From Arthrobacter woluwensis (GTDB lineage Bacteria > Actinomycetota > Actinomycetes > Actinomycetales > Micrococcaceae): 64,000 nucleotides of DNA. Below are positions 1 to 9,566 of this stretch, piece after piece. Position 1 is the stretch's first letter. Each line of letters begins with the position of its first letter. The notes beneath the pieces were generated by a model, which worked only from the letters and a program-made list of their open reading frames with translations, had not been told where the DNA came from and made no database searches. Position numbers and translations under genes: made by a program. Where the stretch lies: assembly GCF_030816155.1 (NCBI RefSeq), contig NZ_JAUSXR010000001.1, positions 1,116,001-1,180,000 on the forward strand, written 5' to 3'.

Positions 1-816
<816 letters not shown>

Positions 817-1048
817 ACACACCACACCCCACCCGGGTGTGGATCAAAAAAACTGTGCTACGCGTCCACCATGCGGTCCCCAAACAACAAACCCACCAGG
901 TTTGACACGAGGGAACCACCACAACTAAATAAGCAACACCACCACCCCGCCACAACTGGGGAACCAATGGATCGGTGTTGCGTGTCACGGAAACGATCCA
1001 GTGACCCTTACAAACCAACCCCCACCCACGGGCGGGGTGTTTGAAAGA

Positions 1049-1166
1049 GTTACGGCGGTCATAGCGTGGGGGAAACGCCCGGTCCCATTCCGAACCCGGA
1101 AGCTAAGACCCACAGCGCCGATGGTACTGCACTCGCGAGGGTGTGGGAGAGTAGGACACCGCCGGA
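1049..1166 (+). rRNA. rrf: 5S ribosomal RNA
   Basis: The sequence has the typical actinobacterial 5S organisation: gttacggcgg at the 5' end pairs with the terminal ccgcc region, followed by the conserved cccattccgaacccggaagc loop and gagagtaggacaccgcc near the 3' end. It lies 232 bases after 23S, the usual 23S-5S order. The spacer holds no tRNA. Confidence 0.96.
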
Positions 1167-1182
1167 CACAACCACACAGGAA

Positions 1183-1210
1183 CGGCCCCGAGCAACGACG
1201 CTCGGGGCCG
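1183..1210 (+). terminator. hairpin downstream of 5S rRNA
   Basis: A perfect 11-bp stem, cggccccgagc / gctcggggccg, with a 6-base loop lies 17 bases after 5S and is followed by ctcgtcattt. It is a likely terminator of the rRNA operon. Confidence 0.8.
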
Positions 1211-1249
1211 CTCGTCATTTAACCACCAACACCAACACCAACCACCACA

Positions 1250-1344
1250 GGGGGCTACCCCCGATTAACCACCACCAACAGCCCCACACACTGGGGGCTG
1301 TCCCCGATTAACCACCACCAACAGCCCCCACACACAGGGGCTGT
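1250..1344 (+). repeat. tandem repeat with GGGGCTGT hairpins after the rRNA operon
   Basis: A block of about 35 bases, ggggct(gt/a)cccc-gattaaccaccaccaacagcccc, occurs at 1251-1285 and 1294-1328, followed by a third partial hairpin. Each junction forms an acagcccc ... ggggctgt stem (1278-1301 and 1321-1344); the last is followed by tcgtgttt and can act as a second terminator. The rest of 1345-1502 shows no gene or structure I can support. Confidence 0.6.
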
Positions 1345-1502
1345 TCGTGTTTGAGGGCACCCGCACAACTCCATCGGAAGTCTCAGCCCTCTAGACCAGA
1401 AAACGGATCCACCCCGACCGAGGCGGGGGACTGGGCCTTTGATCAGCAGTGCTGGGTGACCGGCGTAGGGGATCTTGCTTGTTGCTCTGGCTCTGACAGG
1501 CC

Positions 1503-1988
1503 TCAGACGCGCCGAAACATCACATGCAGGCCGACCAGGCCGTCGACAGGGTGATCGAAGGCCTCCGGGACTGTTCCGATGATCTCGAACCCGAGAGACT
1601 GCCACAGATGCACGGCCGGCCGGTTGGCGGCGACGACCGCATTGAACTGGATGCCGTGGTAGCCCTCGGCACGGGCCCACTCGATGACGTGTTCGCCGAG
1701 GCGCCGGCCTGTCCCACGATTGCGGTATCGGGGGTTGACCAGGAACGATGCGGTGGCGATGTGGCTGCCTCGACCGGGCCTGTTGGGGCCCATCTTGGCT
1801 GACCCGATGATGGTGCCGTCCTCAACGGCGACGACGGTCTGCCCAGGTTCGGTCTCCATCCACCAGGGACGCGCTTCGTCGAGCGTCTGTCCGGCGGGGA
1901 AGGCATACGTGAATCCCTCCGCCATGATGTCGCGATAGAACTCGTAAATCGCGGGCCAGTCCTCGTCGGTGGCTTTCCTGATGTCCAT
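1503..1988 (-). CDS. GNAT family N-acetyltransferase
   Basis: A 161-residue single-domain GNAT acetyltransferase, predicted to move an acetyl group from acetyl-CoA to an amine. The central block VNPRYRNRGTGRRLGEHVIE around residues 88-107 is the acetyl-CoA pyrophosphate-binding motif A (R-x-x-G-x-G/A), and ANRPAVHLWQSLGFEIIGT near the C-terminus is the usual motif B region. The wider pattern (WMETEPGQTVVAVEDGTIIG early on) resembles phosphinothricin/amino-acid acetyltransferase-like members, but the substrate cannot be told. It is transcribed alone, on the opposite strand to the rRNA operon. Confidence 0.85.
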   Translation of the reverse strand: MDIRKATDEDWPAIYEFYRDIMAEGFTYAFPAGQTLDEARPWWMETEPGQTVVAVEDGTIIGSAKMGPNRPGRGSHIATASFLVNPRYRNRGTGRRLGEHVIEWARAEGYHGIQFNAVVAANRPAVHLWQSLGFEIIGTVPEAFDHPVDGLVGLHVMFRRV

Positions 1989-1997
1989 GGCGCCACA

Positions 1998-2040
1998 CTA
2001 GCTGAAAGAGCCCTAGCCGAAAGAGCCCTAGCCGAAAGGG
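1998..2040. repeat. 15-bp tandem repeat (about 3 copies)
   Basis: Units ctag(c/t)cgaaagagcc-type at 1998-2012, 2013-2027 and a shortened copy at 2028-2040 lie immediately upstream of the GNAT start (10 bases from its ATG). They overlap where its promoter or leader should be. No function is evident. Confidence 0.7.
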
Positions 2041-2116
2041 AAGGGGCACCGCCGTGAGGACGGCGGCGCCCCTGGCGCTGGCAGCGATTCCGTGCGGGGC
2101 GACTCCCTGATGCGGC

Positions 2117-3569
2117 TCAGGGGCGCGCTTGCCCACCTCGCAGGTAGACCGTGGTGGTGTGGGTGAAGAACTCGCGCGCGGCCTGCCCCTGCTCCTTCGG
2201 TCCGTACCCGCTCTTCTTGGCCCCTCCGAAGGGCACATGGGGGTCGGCACCGGCAGATTCGGAGTTCACATGCAGCACGCCGACGTCGAGGGTCTCCAAT
2301 CCTTCCAGTGCGAGGGTGAGGTCCTGCGTGAACAGGGCCGCCGACAGGCCGAACTCCGAGTCATTGGCCAAGGCGAAGGCCTCCGCCGGGTCCGCTGCCC
2401 GTCGCACGGTGAGGACCGGTCCGAAGAGCTCCTCCCGCCATACGGGCGCCTCGCCGGTGATTTCCAGGACCGTGGGCGCCACGAAGTGCCCTGCGGTGGG
2501 CACCGGAGCTTCGGGTCCTCCCACCAGGAGGCGGGCACCGTCGGCGATCGCCTGCCGGACGGAGTGCTGGATGGAGTCGCGAGCCTGAGCGGTGATGACC
2601 GGGCCGAGGTCGACGTCGTCGTTCAGAGGATCGCCGAGGCGCAGCGCGCCGACACGGGCGGTGAGCCGCTCCAGGAAGGCGTCCGCGATGGATTCTTCGA
2701 CGATGAGCCGGGAGGTGGCGGTGCATTTCTGGCCACTCGATCGGAAGGCGCCCAGCAGGACCTGTTCCAGTGCGAGGTCCAGATCGGCGTCCGCGAGGAC
2801 GATCGCGGCGTTTTTGCCGCCCATCTCTGCCTGGACCGGGACACCACGCGCGGCGGCGCGTCCCGCCAGGGCTCGGCCCACCCCGGTCGAGCCGGTGAAG
2901 CTGAGGCCGTCCACCTCCGGGTGGTCGACCAGGACGTCGCCGAGCGCTCCGGATCCGAGGACCAGGTTGAGTACCCCGTCGGGAAGCCCCCGCCTGGTCG
3001 AGAGCCTCTGCCAGGCGCACGGCGAGCAAGGGCACGGTGCTGGCAGGCTTCCACACCACGGTGTTGCCATGAACCAGCGCGGGAGCGATCTTCCAGGCCG
3101 GAATCGCGATCGGGAAGTTGAAGGGCGTCACGATCGACACCACGCCCAGCGGCTTCCTGGTGACCAGGATCTGCTCGCCCGCCCTCGGGGAGTGGAAGAC
3201 CGTGCCGGCCTCGCGCTCCGCTTCGGCCGCCTGATAGCGGAAGACCTGCGCGGCCCGGAGCGCCTCGCCTTTGCCCTCGGGGAAGGTCTTGCCCTCTTCG
3301 CGAGCCAGTTCCGCGCCCCACGCGTCGGCCTGACCTTCCAGGATGGTCGCCGCACGCACCAGGACGGCGCCGCGTTCGGCGACGGGGGTGCGTGCCCAGG
3401 CCGGGGCCGCCGAACGGGCTGCGGCGACGGCGTCGCGCACCTGATCTTCGGTGGCCTGACGACCGGAGGCGATCAGCTCGTCCGGGCGGCTCGGGTTCCT
3501 GCTCTCCAGAGGGGCCCCGAGGCCTTCGATCCAGGCGCCGTCGATGTACTGCCGCAGGTCGATGCTCAT
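2117..3569 (-). pseudogene. NAD(P)-dependent aldehyde dehydrogenase, interrupted by a +1 frameshift
   Basis: If the two reading frames are joined this is a full-length aldehyde dehydrogenase of about 480 residues. The first frame gives residues 1-194, with the cofactor-binding FNFPIAIPAWK segment (Asn151). The second gives the rest, with Glu248 in QAEMGGKNA and the catalytic Cys282 in SSGQKCTATSR, then HVPFGGAKKSGYGPKEQG. The C-terminal pattern resembles alpha-ketoglutarate-semialdehyde dehydrogenases. The frame breaks in the C5 run at 2987-2991 (GGGGG in the gene; GGGG would read ALDQAG-LPDGVLN). It follows the glutaryl-CoA dehydrogenase gene by 26 bases, so glutarate semialdehyde oxidation is a reasonable guess. 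A sequencing error is possible; otherwise the gene is dead. Confidence 0.85.
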
Positions 3570-3595
3570 CTCAATCCTCCAGGTGTCGTCGCTGC

Positions 3596-4753
3596 TCAGC
3601 GGAAGGCCGGGACGCCGGTGATGTGGTTGCCGAGGACCAGGGTGTGGACCTCGTCCGTGCCTTCATAGGTGCGGACCGATTCCAGGTTGTTGGCGTGCCG
3701 CAGCGGCGAGTAGTCCAGGGTGATTCCGTTGCCGCCCAGGATGGTGCGGGCTTCGCGGCAGATCTTGATGGCCTCGCGGCAGTTGTTCAGCTTGCCCACG
3801 GAGATCTGGTGCGGCGCCAGTTTGCCGGCGTCCTTCAGGCGGCCCAGCTGAGTGGCCAGGAGAAGGCCCTTGTTGATCTCCAGTGCCATGTTGACCAGCT
3901 TCTCCTGTGTCAGCTGGTAGCCGGCCAGGGGGCGGTCGAACTGGAGGCGCTGCTGGGAGTACTCCAGCGCCGCGAGGTAGCTGTCCCGGGCGGCGCCCAT
4001 CGCACCCCAGGCGATCCCGTAGCGGGCCTCGTTGAGGCACTCGAACGGGCCCCGCAGGCCCTTGGCGCCGGGCAGCAGTGCCGTGGCGGGGAGCCGGACC
4101 TCGTTCAGCTCCAGGTCGCACTGGACCGAGGCACGCATGGACAGCTTCGGCTGGATAGGGGTGGCGGTGAAACCCGGGGTGTCGGTGGGCACGATGAAGC
4201 CACGGACGCCGTCGTCGGTCATGGCCCAGATGATCGCGATCTGTGCGAGGGTGGCCAGGCCGATCCAGCGCTTGGAGCCGTTGATCACCCATTCCTCGCC
4301 TTCCTGGCGGGCGAAGGTCTTCATGCTCCCCGGGTCGGAGCCGGCGGTCGGCTCGGTCAGACCGAAACAGCCGATGATCTCGCCGGCTGCCATGCGAGGG
4401 AGGTACTCGTTCTTCTGCTCCTCGCTGCCGTGCTTGTGGATGGCGCTCATGGCGAGGGAGCCCTGGACGCTCACGAACGTGCGCAGACCCGAGTCTCCGG
4501 CTTCCAGTTCGAGCGCGGCGAGACCGTACTCGACCGCGGTCCGGCCCGGGCAGCCGTAGCCCTGCAGGTGCATGCCGAGCAGACCCAGCTCAGCCATCTC
4601 CGGGATGATCTCCGTGGGGAACACGGCATCCTCGTACCAGCGAGCGATGCCGGGACGGATGCGCCGATCCACGAACTCCCGGACGGTGTCCCGGAAGGCC
4701 AGCTCGGCGGGGGAGTAGAGGGAATCGATGTCGACGAGGTCGTAGATGCTCAT
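3596..4753 (-). CDS. gcdH: glutaryl-CoA dehydrogenase (acyl-CoA dehydrogenase family)
   Basis: About 385 residues. FAD-dependent oxidation and decarboxylation of glutaryl-CoA to crotonyl-CoA is the best call. Acyl-CoA dehydrogenase signatures are present: GCFGLTEPTAGSDPGSMKT (middle domain), KRWIGLA, and C-terminal ILGGNGITLDYSPLRHANNL followed by SVRTYEGTDEVHTLVLG, where YEGT holds the catalytic Glu expected for this family. TVEY and IARWYEDAVFP are typical of the GCDH branch. I choose the ATG at 4753 because ggagag lies 4 bases before it; an ATG at 4783 is also possible. It forms an operon with the downstream aldehyde dehydrogenase and is divergent from a PucR regulator. Confidence 0.88.
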   Translation of the reverse strand: MSIYDLVDIDSLYSPAELAFRDTVREFVDRRIRPGIARWYEDAVFPTEIIPEMAELGLLGMHLQGYGCPGRTAVEYGLAALELEAGDSGLRTFVSVQGSLAMSAIHKHGSEEQKNEYLPRMAAGEIIGCFGLTEPTAGSDPGSMKTFARQEGEEWVINGSKRWIGLATLAQIAIIWAMTDDGVRGFIVPTDTPGFTATPIQPKLSMRASVQCDLELNEVRLPATALLPGAKGLRGPFECLNEARYGIAWGAMGAARDSYLAALEYSQQRLQFDRPLAGYQLTQEKLVNMALEINKGLLLATQLGRLKDAGKLAPHQISVGKLNNCREAIKICREARTILGGNGITLDYSPLRHANNLESVRTYEGTDEVHTLVLGNHITGVPAFR

Positions 4754-4908
4754 GGTCTCTCCGTGGGGTGTGACGGCGGTCATGGCTCCACGGTACCGAG
4801 CGCTCACACGGCGTTCATTGGTCGGTTCGACTCGGCTACAGTGTCTTGTGGTTGAAACGACCAGACTCCGCCGAGGAGTCGTCACCCGGAGCGCAAGGAA
4901 GCGACACG

Positions 4909-6384
4909 ATGATCAGCCTGGCCCACGTGCAGACCACTCTGGGCGCGCGCCTGACCACCCTCGATGGCAGGCCGCCGGCGGCACGCACCGTCTCCGGCGT
5001 GCACATCTCGGAACTCGACGATCCCACGCCGTATCTCGAAGGCGGGGAACTGCTGCTGACCACCGGCATCCCGTTCCGCGGACCGGCTCACCGGACGCAC
5101 GAGTACGTGGCACGGCTCGCGCGCCACGGAGTCTCCGCTCTCGGCCTGGGACTCGGGGCGGGTCTCAATGAGGTTCCGGGGACGCTCGTCGAAGCCTGCC
5201 GAGACCACGGGGTGGAGCTCCTGATCGTCCCGGATGGCGTGCCGTTCATGGATGTCTCCCGCGTGTACTGGGACCTCGTGGCGCGCCTCGGCCAGTCCGA
5301 TCTGGTGGCGAGCCTGGGCACACAGACCGCTCTGGCACGCGCCGCCGCCCGACCGGACGCCCTCGCGTCCGTGGTCCGCGCGCTGGCGCAGGCGCTCGGC
5401 GGCTGGGCCGCCTATCTACCGGCGGAGGAGGCACCATCCACCGTCTGGCCCGACAGCACGCGGCCTCTCCTGCCGCAGCTGAAGCAGGAGACGGCGCGGC
5501 TGAACCTGCGAGGACTCCGGTCCGCTGCCACCTTCCAGGTGCACGGCGCCGACGTGGTGGCACACCCGGTCCTCGTCGGCCAGCGGATCGCGGGCGTGCT
5601 GGCCATCGGAGCGGGCCGCACGCTGACCCGTGCCGACCGACAGGTCATCCAGACGGTCTGCGTGCTGCTCTCCCTCAAGGCACAGCAGGACGAGGAGGCG
5701 GACCGTCGCACGAGTCTGCTCCATGCGGCGGTGGCCCGCCTGCTCATCGGAGGCCATCTCGAGGCCGCCCGGCTCCTGGCGGGGGATATCGGGGTCGCCC
5801 TGCCTGCGGGCCGGATCCGCGTGCTCCTCCTGGACGGTCTGCCGGAGGGTGCGACGGACCGGGAACTTGCTGCCGTGCTTGGGACGCTGGACGGCGGACT
5901 GTCGATCGAGGCGGGAGCGCTGCGGCTGCGCTGCACGGAAGGCGAGGTGGAGATCTGCCTGCTCGACGACGACGCCGCGCGGCACCCGGCCGACCGGTCG
6001 CCGGGGGAGAGGCCCGGCGTCGTCGTGCGGGCGGTGCTGAGCGCGCCGCTTACGCCGGCTCAGGTGCCCGGACGGCTCGAACCGCTCCGGGAGGTTCTGA
6101 CGCAGGCCGCTCCCGGAGCGCTGACCCGGCCCCCGGTGAGTCCGCTCGACCCTCGTGCCGCGGGGTGGGTCGAGACGCTGCGTGCCCAGGAGCGGGGCGA
6201 TCTGCTCGCCACGGTCCAGTGCTATCTCCGGAACCGCGGCCAGTGGGAGCCGGCGGCGCGGGAACTGGGCATCCACCGGAACTCCCTGCGGCACCGTATC
6301 GGGATCGCGCAGCGGCTCCTGCAGGCAGAGCTGGATGACCCGGACGTGGCGGCGAATCTCTGGCTTGCGCTCAGAGCCTCCTGA
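4909..6384 (+). CDS. PucR family transcriptional regulator
   Basis: 491 residues with the PucR layout. The N-terminal PucR ligand-sensing domain (SGVHISELDDPTPYLEGGEL, then LLTTGIPF) occupies roughly residues 1-125. A GGDEF-like middle region follows. The C-terminal helix-turn-helix is WEPAARELGIHRNSLRHRI near residue 450. PucR proteins usually control catabolism of nitrogen or carbon compounds from a neighbouring locus. Here it is divergent from gcdH and convergent with the CoA-transferase, so it probably regulates this glutarate group. The ATG at 4909 is preceded by aaggaa at a good distance. Confidence 0.9.
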   Translation: MISLAHVQTTLGARLTTLDGRPPAARTVSGVHISELDDPTPYLEGGELLLTTGIPFRGPAHRTHEYVARLARHGVSALGLGLGAGLNEVPGTLVEACRDHGVELLIVPDGVPFMDVSRVYWDLVARLGQSDLVASLGTQTALARAAARPDALASVVRALAQALGGWAAYLPAEEAPSTVWPDSTRPLLPQLKQETARLNLRGLRSAATFQVHGADVVAHPVLVGQRIAGVLAIGAGRTLTRADRQVIQTVCVLLSLKAQQDEEADRRTSLLHAAVARLLIGGHLEAARLLAGDIGVALPAGRIRVLLLDGLPEGATDRELAAVLGTLDGGLSIEAGALRLRCTEGEVEICLLDDDAARHPADRSPGERPGVVVRAVLSAPLTPAQVPGRLEPLREVLTQAAPGALTRPPVSPLDPRAAGWVETLRAQERGDLLATVQCYLRNRGQWEPAARELGIHRNSLRHRIGIAQRLLQAELDDPDVAANLWLALRAS

Positions 6385-6401
6385 CGCAGGGCCGCCTGAG
6401 T

Positions 6402-7580
6402 TCAGGCGTCCTGGGCCGTCCCGGATCCCAGCCACTCCCGCAACTGCTCCGAATGCTCGCCCAGCCGCGGCGGCGCCTGGGTGGGTGCGGGGAAGGCCGG
6501 GGTCCAGGTGATCGGGTGCCGGACCTGCCGTCCCACGGTGGCGCCTGACGCGTCCTGGACCTCGATGGTGGGGTGGAGTCCCAGTTCTTCGGCGTAGGAG
6601 ATCCCCTCGTCGATCCCGGACACCCGTCCCGCGGGGATGCCCGCCGCGGTGAAGGACTGTTGCCAGCCGGCCGCGGTGTCCGTGGCCAGAGCGGCTTCCA
6701 AGTGCCGGGTGAGTTCCTGCCGGTGGGCCACCCGGGACGAGTTGGTGGCGAAGCGGTCATCCGCGGCCAGAGCGTCCAGCCCGAGCAGTGAGGCGAGCCG
6801 GGCGAACTGCGTGTCGTTGCCGCACGCCACCGCGAGCGGGCCGTCGGCGCAGTTCAGGAGCTGGTACGGAGCGATGGACGGGTGATCGTTCCCCATCCGC
6901 CCGGGGACCACGCCGGCGCCGAGATACGCCTGGGCCTGATTGGCGAGCGCGCCCTGGAGGCTGGACAGCAGGTTCACCTCGAGGTGAGCGCCGCGGCCGT
7001 CACGGTGCCGTGCGGTGAGAGCCGCCAGGATGCCCAGGGTCGCGTCCTTCGCCGTCAAAACGTCCACGAGCGCGACACCCGCCTTCATGGCCGGGCCGTC
7101 CTGCTCGCCCGTGATGCTCATGAGGCCGCCGAGGGCCTGGACGACGAAGTCATAGCCCATGAGTCCTGCGCCGCCCGCGCTGCCGAATCCTGAGATGGAG
7201 GCGTAGATGAGGCCGGGATTCTCTGCGGAGAGTTCTTCGTATCCGAGCCCGAGCCGGGCCATGCCGCCCGGCTTGAAATTCTCCACCAGCACATCGGCGC
7301 GGCGGGCCAGCTCGCGGGCGAGCCGCAGGTCGCCGGCGTCGCCCAGGTCAAGGCAGAGGGATTGCTTGTTCCGGTTCACGCTCTCGAAATAGGTGGAACC
7401 GGTAGCGGAGAAGGGGGGTCCCCAGCTGCGGGTGTCGTCCCCGGTGCCGGGGCGTTCGACCTTGATGACGGTGGCGCCCAGATCGGCGAGGGTCATGGTG
7501 GCCAGGGGGCCGGCCAGGACGCGGGAGAAGTCGGCCACGAGCAGGCCGTCCAGCGGCAGTGATCCGGTCTGTTCAGTCAT
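6402..7580 (-). CDS. CaiB/BaiF CoA-transferase family protein (possibly succinyl-CoA:glutarate CoA-transferase)
   Basis: 392 residues, the normal length for family III CoA-transferases. Family marks include LLVADFSRVLAGPLATMTLADLGA at the N-terminus, then VIKVERPGTGDDTR, and DVLVENFKPGGMARLGLGYE; the catalytic Asp lies in the MGYDFVVQALGG region (family knowledge). Human SUGCT, which activates glutarate with succinyl-CoA, belongs to this family, and neighbouring glutaryl-CoA dehydrogenase makes that the favoured role. The specific substrate is inferred from context only. It is divergent from the permease gene, with a 353-base shared control region. Confidence 0.85.
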   Translation of the reverse strand: MTEQTGSLPLDGLLVADFSRVLAGPLATMTLADLGATVIKVERPGTGDDTRSWGPPFSATGSTYFESVNRNKQSLCLDLGDAGDLRLARELARRADVLVENFKPGGMARLGLGYEELSAENPGLIYASISGFGSAGGAGLMGYDFVVQALGGLMSITGEQDGPAMKAGVALVDVLTAKDATLGILAALTARHRDGRGAHLEVNLLSSLQGALANQAQAYLGAGVVPGRMGNDHPSIAPYQLLNCADGPLAVACGNDTQFARLASLLGLDALAADDRFATNSSRVAHRQELTRHLEAALATDTAAGWQQSFTAAGIPAGRVSGIDEGISYAEELGLHPTIEVQDASGATVGRQVRHPITWTPAFPAPTQAPPRLGEHSEQLREWLGSGTAQDA

Positions 7581-7933
7581 GGAAACCGTCCTCTCGAGGC
7601 ATCATCCGGGGTGGAGCGAGGTCTGGAACACACCCTAAGGAAGGCCGTGCTGGGTCCGCAGTGGGCGGAAGCGACGGTCGCTGGACGGATCATCCAGTGT
7701 TTCGGTCATGTGACAGTTCCAAAAAATTTTTGAACGTCATTCATAAATACTCTTCCCTTCGAGATGATGGGCGACTATCGTCTCGGTGTGGCGTAGAACA
7801 CATTTCGCCTCGTGGCCGGAGCTTCTCCCGGCAGAACTCCCGGACCGGTCCGCCGGTCCGGCCGAACTTTCCGGTCACTCCGGGCTGCTCCCGCAAGGGG
7901 CAGCCCGCCTCCCCACAAGAAAGTCTCCCCAAG
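7581..7933. promoter_or_regulatory. divergent control region between CoA-transferase and permease genes, with leader hairpin
   Basis: 353 bases without a gene. The part near 7715-7760 is AT-rich (ttccaaaaaatttttgaacg) and is the likely promoter zone, though I cannot fix -35 and -10 boxes. A hairpin cgggctgctcc / ggggcagcccg (7881-7891 with 7897-7907, one G-T pair) stands 27 bases before the permease ATG. No strong ribosome binding site precedes that ATG; the nearest purine run is aagaaag. Confidence 0.45.
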
Positions 7934-9322
7934 ATGTCCCAGAACACTCCTCGCCTCAGGCGAACGCTCGGCCTCTGGTCAATCGTCGGCCTCGGCGTCG
8001 GCTACATGACGCTCACCACGGTCTTCGACACCTTCGGGATCGTGTCCGAAGAGACCAACGGCGTCGTGCCGACCGCCTATCTGGTCGCCCTCATCGCCCT
8101 GCTCTTCACGGCCATCAGCTATGGCCGCATGACGCGGGTCTTCCCTTCCTCCGGTTCCGCGTTCACCTATACCTCGGAGACCATCCACCCGAATGTCGGG
8201 TTCCTGGTCGGCTGGACGTCCCTCATGGACTACCTGCTCCTGCCCCTGGTGAACGCGCTGATCGTCCGGACGTACCTGACCTCCCTCTTCCCGGATGTGC
8301 CGGAATGGATCTGGGTGGTGCTGTACGTCGCCATGATCACCCTGCTGAACCTCTGGAGCATGACCAGCACCTCCCGCATCAACGGCCTTCTGGTGGTGTT
8401 CTCCACGGTGCTGATCGTGGTGTTCCTGGTGCTGGCCTGGAATGCTCTGCAGAACGGCGCGGGCACCGGCACCCCGTTCACGACGCAACCGTTCTTCCAC
8501 GACGGCGTGGACACGAGTTCCGTGATCGCCGGTGCCACCGTGGTGTGCTTCTCCTTCATCGGCTTCGACGCCATCACGATGTACTCCGAAGAGGCCAAGG
8601 ACGCCAACACGGTGCCACGGGCCATCGTGATCGCGCTGCTCATCGGTGGCCTGGTGTTCTTCGTGGCCGCCTGGTTCAGCCAGGCGACGTTCCCCACGGT
8701 GGAAGGATTCGAGAACACCGATGAGTCGCTCCTGCCCCAGATGGCGCTGAAGGTGGGCGGTCAGTTCTTCCAGATCCTCTTCACCGCCGCATCGTTCGCA
8801 GCCGCCGTCGCGTCCAGCCTGTCCTCCCACGCCTCCGTGTCCCGCATGATCTATGTGATGGGCCGTAACGGCAAGGGTGCGGTGTCCCGCTTCTTCTCCT
8901 TCATCCACCCGAAGACGCACACGCCGTTCAACGCCATCCTGTTCGTCGGCGCCGTGTCGCTGCTGGCCATCCCGCTGTCCCTGGACTTCGTGGCCTCCAT
9001 GATCAACTTCGGCGCCCTGATCGCGTTCACGTTCGTGAACGTGACGGTGGTGGTGTACTTCGTGTTCATCAAGAAGGACCGGAAGGGGTCGAAGGCGATT
9101 CTCCGCAACATGGTCCTCCCGGTCATCGGCATGATCCTGACCGGTGTGCTCTGGTACTTCCTGTCCGACGAGGCGCGGTTGTACGGCGCCATCTGGCTCG
9201 GCGCGGGCTTCCTGGTCCTTCTGGTCATCACGCGGGTATTCCGTCGTCCGCTCAGTGTCCGCATGGAGGACGAGGAGATCGCCGAAGTCACGGGTGAGGA
9301 GCTCGGTCGGGCGGCTCGCTGA
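7934..9322 (+). CDS. APC family amino acid permease
   Basis: 462 residues, about 12 predicted membrane helices. The N-terminal LGLWSIVGLGVGYMTLTTVF matches the first helix of APC-superfamily transporters with its glycine-rich break; SFIGFDAITMYSEEAKDANT followed by VPRAIVIALLIGG is the diagnostic helix 6/loop region (FxGFDxxxxxSEE). It imports an amino acid or amine; the exact substrate is unknown. Proximity to glutarate genes suggests lysine, 5-aminovalerate, GABA or a related compound, an inference only. The upstream frame is open for 125 more codons but has no conserved sequence, so the ATG at 7934 in MSQNTPRLRR is chosen. Confidence 0.88.
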   Translation: MSQNTPRLRRTLGLWSIVGLGVGYMTLTTVFDTFGIVSEETNGVVPTAYLVALIALLFTAISYGRMTRVFPSSGSAFTYTSETIHPNVGFLVGWTSLMDYLLLPLVNALIVRTYLTSLFPDVPEWIWVVLYVAMITLLNLWSMTSTSRINGLLVVFSTVLIVVFLVLAWNALQNGAGTGTPFTTQPFFHDGVDTSSVIAGATVVCFSFIGFDAITMYSEEAKDANTVPRAIVIALLIGGLVFFVAAWFSQATFPTVEGFENTDESLLPQMALKVGGQFFQILFTAASFAAAVASSLSSHASVSRMIYVMGRNGKGAVSRFFSFIHPKTHTPFNAILFVGAVSLLAIPLSLDFVASMINFGALIAFTFVNVTVVVYFVFIKKDRKGSKAILRNMVLPVIGMILTGVLWYFLSDEARLYGAIWLGAGFLVLLVITRVFRRPLSVRMEDEEIAEVTGEELGRAAR

Positions 9323-9368
9323 CGTCATCTTGTGACACCGGCCGGTTCCCTCCGAGGGTGCCGGAGCG

Positions 9369-9404
9369 ACTGCCGGGGCATGCTGCAGAGCGTGCCCCGG
9401 CAGT
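9369..9404 (+). terminator. strong hairpin after the permease gene
   Basis: A perfect 12-bp stem, actgccggggca / tgccccggcagt, with a 12-base loop. It has no T-run, as is common in high-GC actinobacteria. Confidence 0.65.
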
Positions 9405-9461
9405 CGTGTGTCCGGCGTCGGGCGTCCGCGGAGTGGCGCGGCTCACGGCCCTCCCGTCGCC

Positions 9462-9467
9462 TAGAAT
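9462..9467 (+). promoter_or_regulatory. candidate -10 box (TAGAAT) for the TPR protein operon
   Basis: TAGAAT in a GC-rich context lies 100 bases before the next start codon. No convincing -35 box stands 17 bases upstream. The leader that follows (9474-9566) ends in a good ribosome binding site, aaggagg, at 9552-9558. Confidence 0.4.
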
Positions 9468-9566
9468 GGAAGGGATTGTGCCGGGCGGAGTCCCGGGGAA
9501 AAACCAAAGAGGCGAAGAGATCGACTGCGTGCGGCGCTGGTCGGCTCGCACAAGGAGGAATCCACC

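Noticed and set aside
7581..7933. A riboswitch (for example lysine-responsive) before the permease
   Set aside because: Only a single hairpin is visible and no known aptamer consensus could be recognised.
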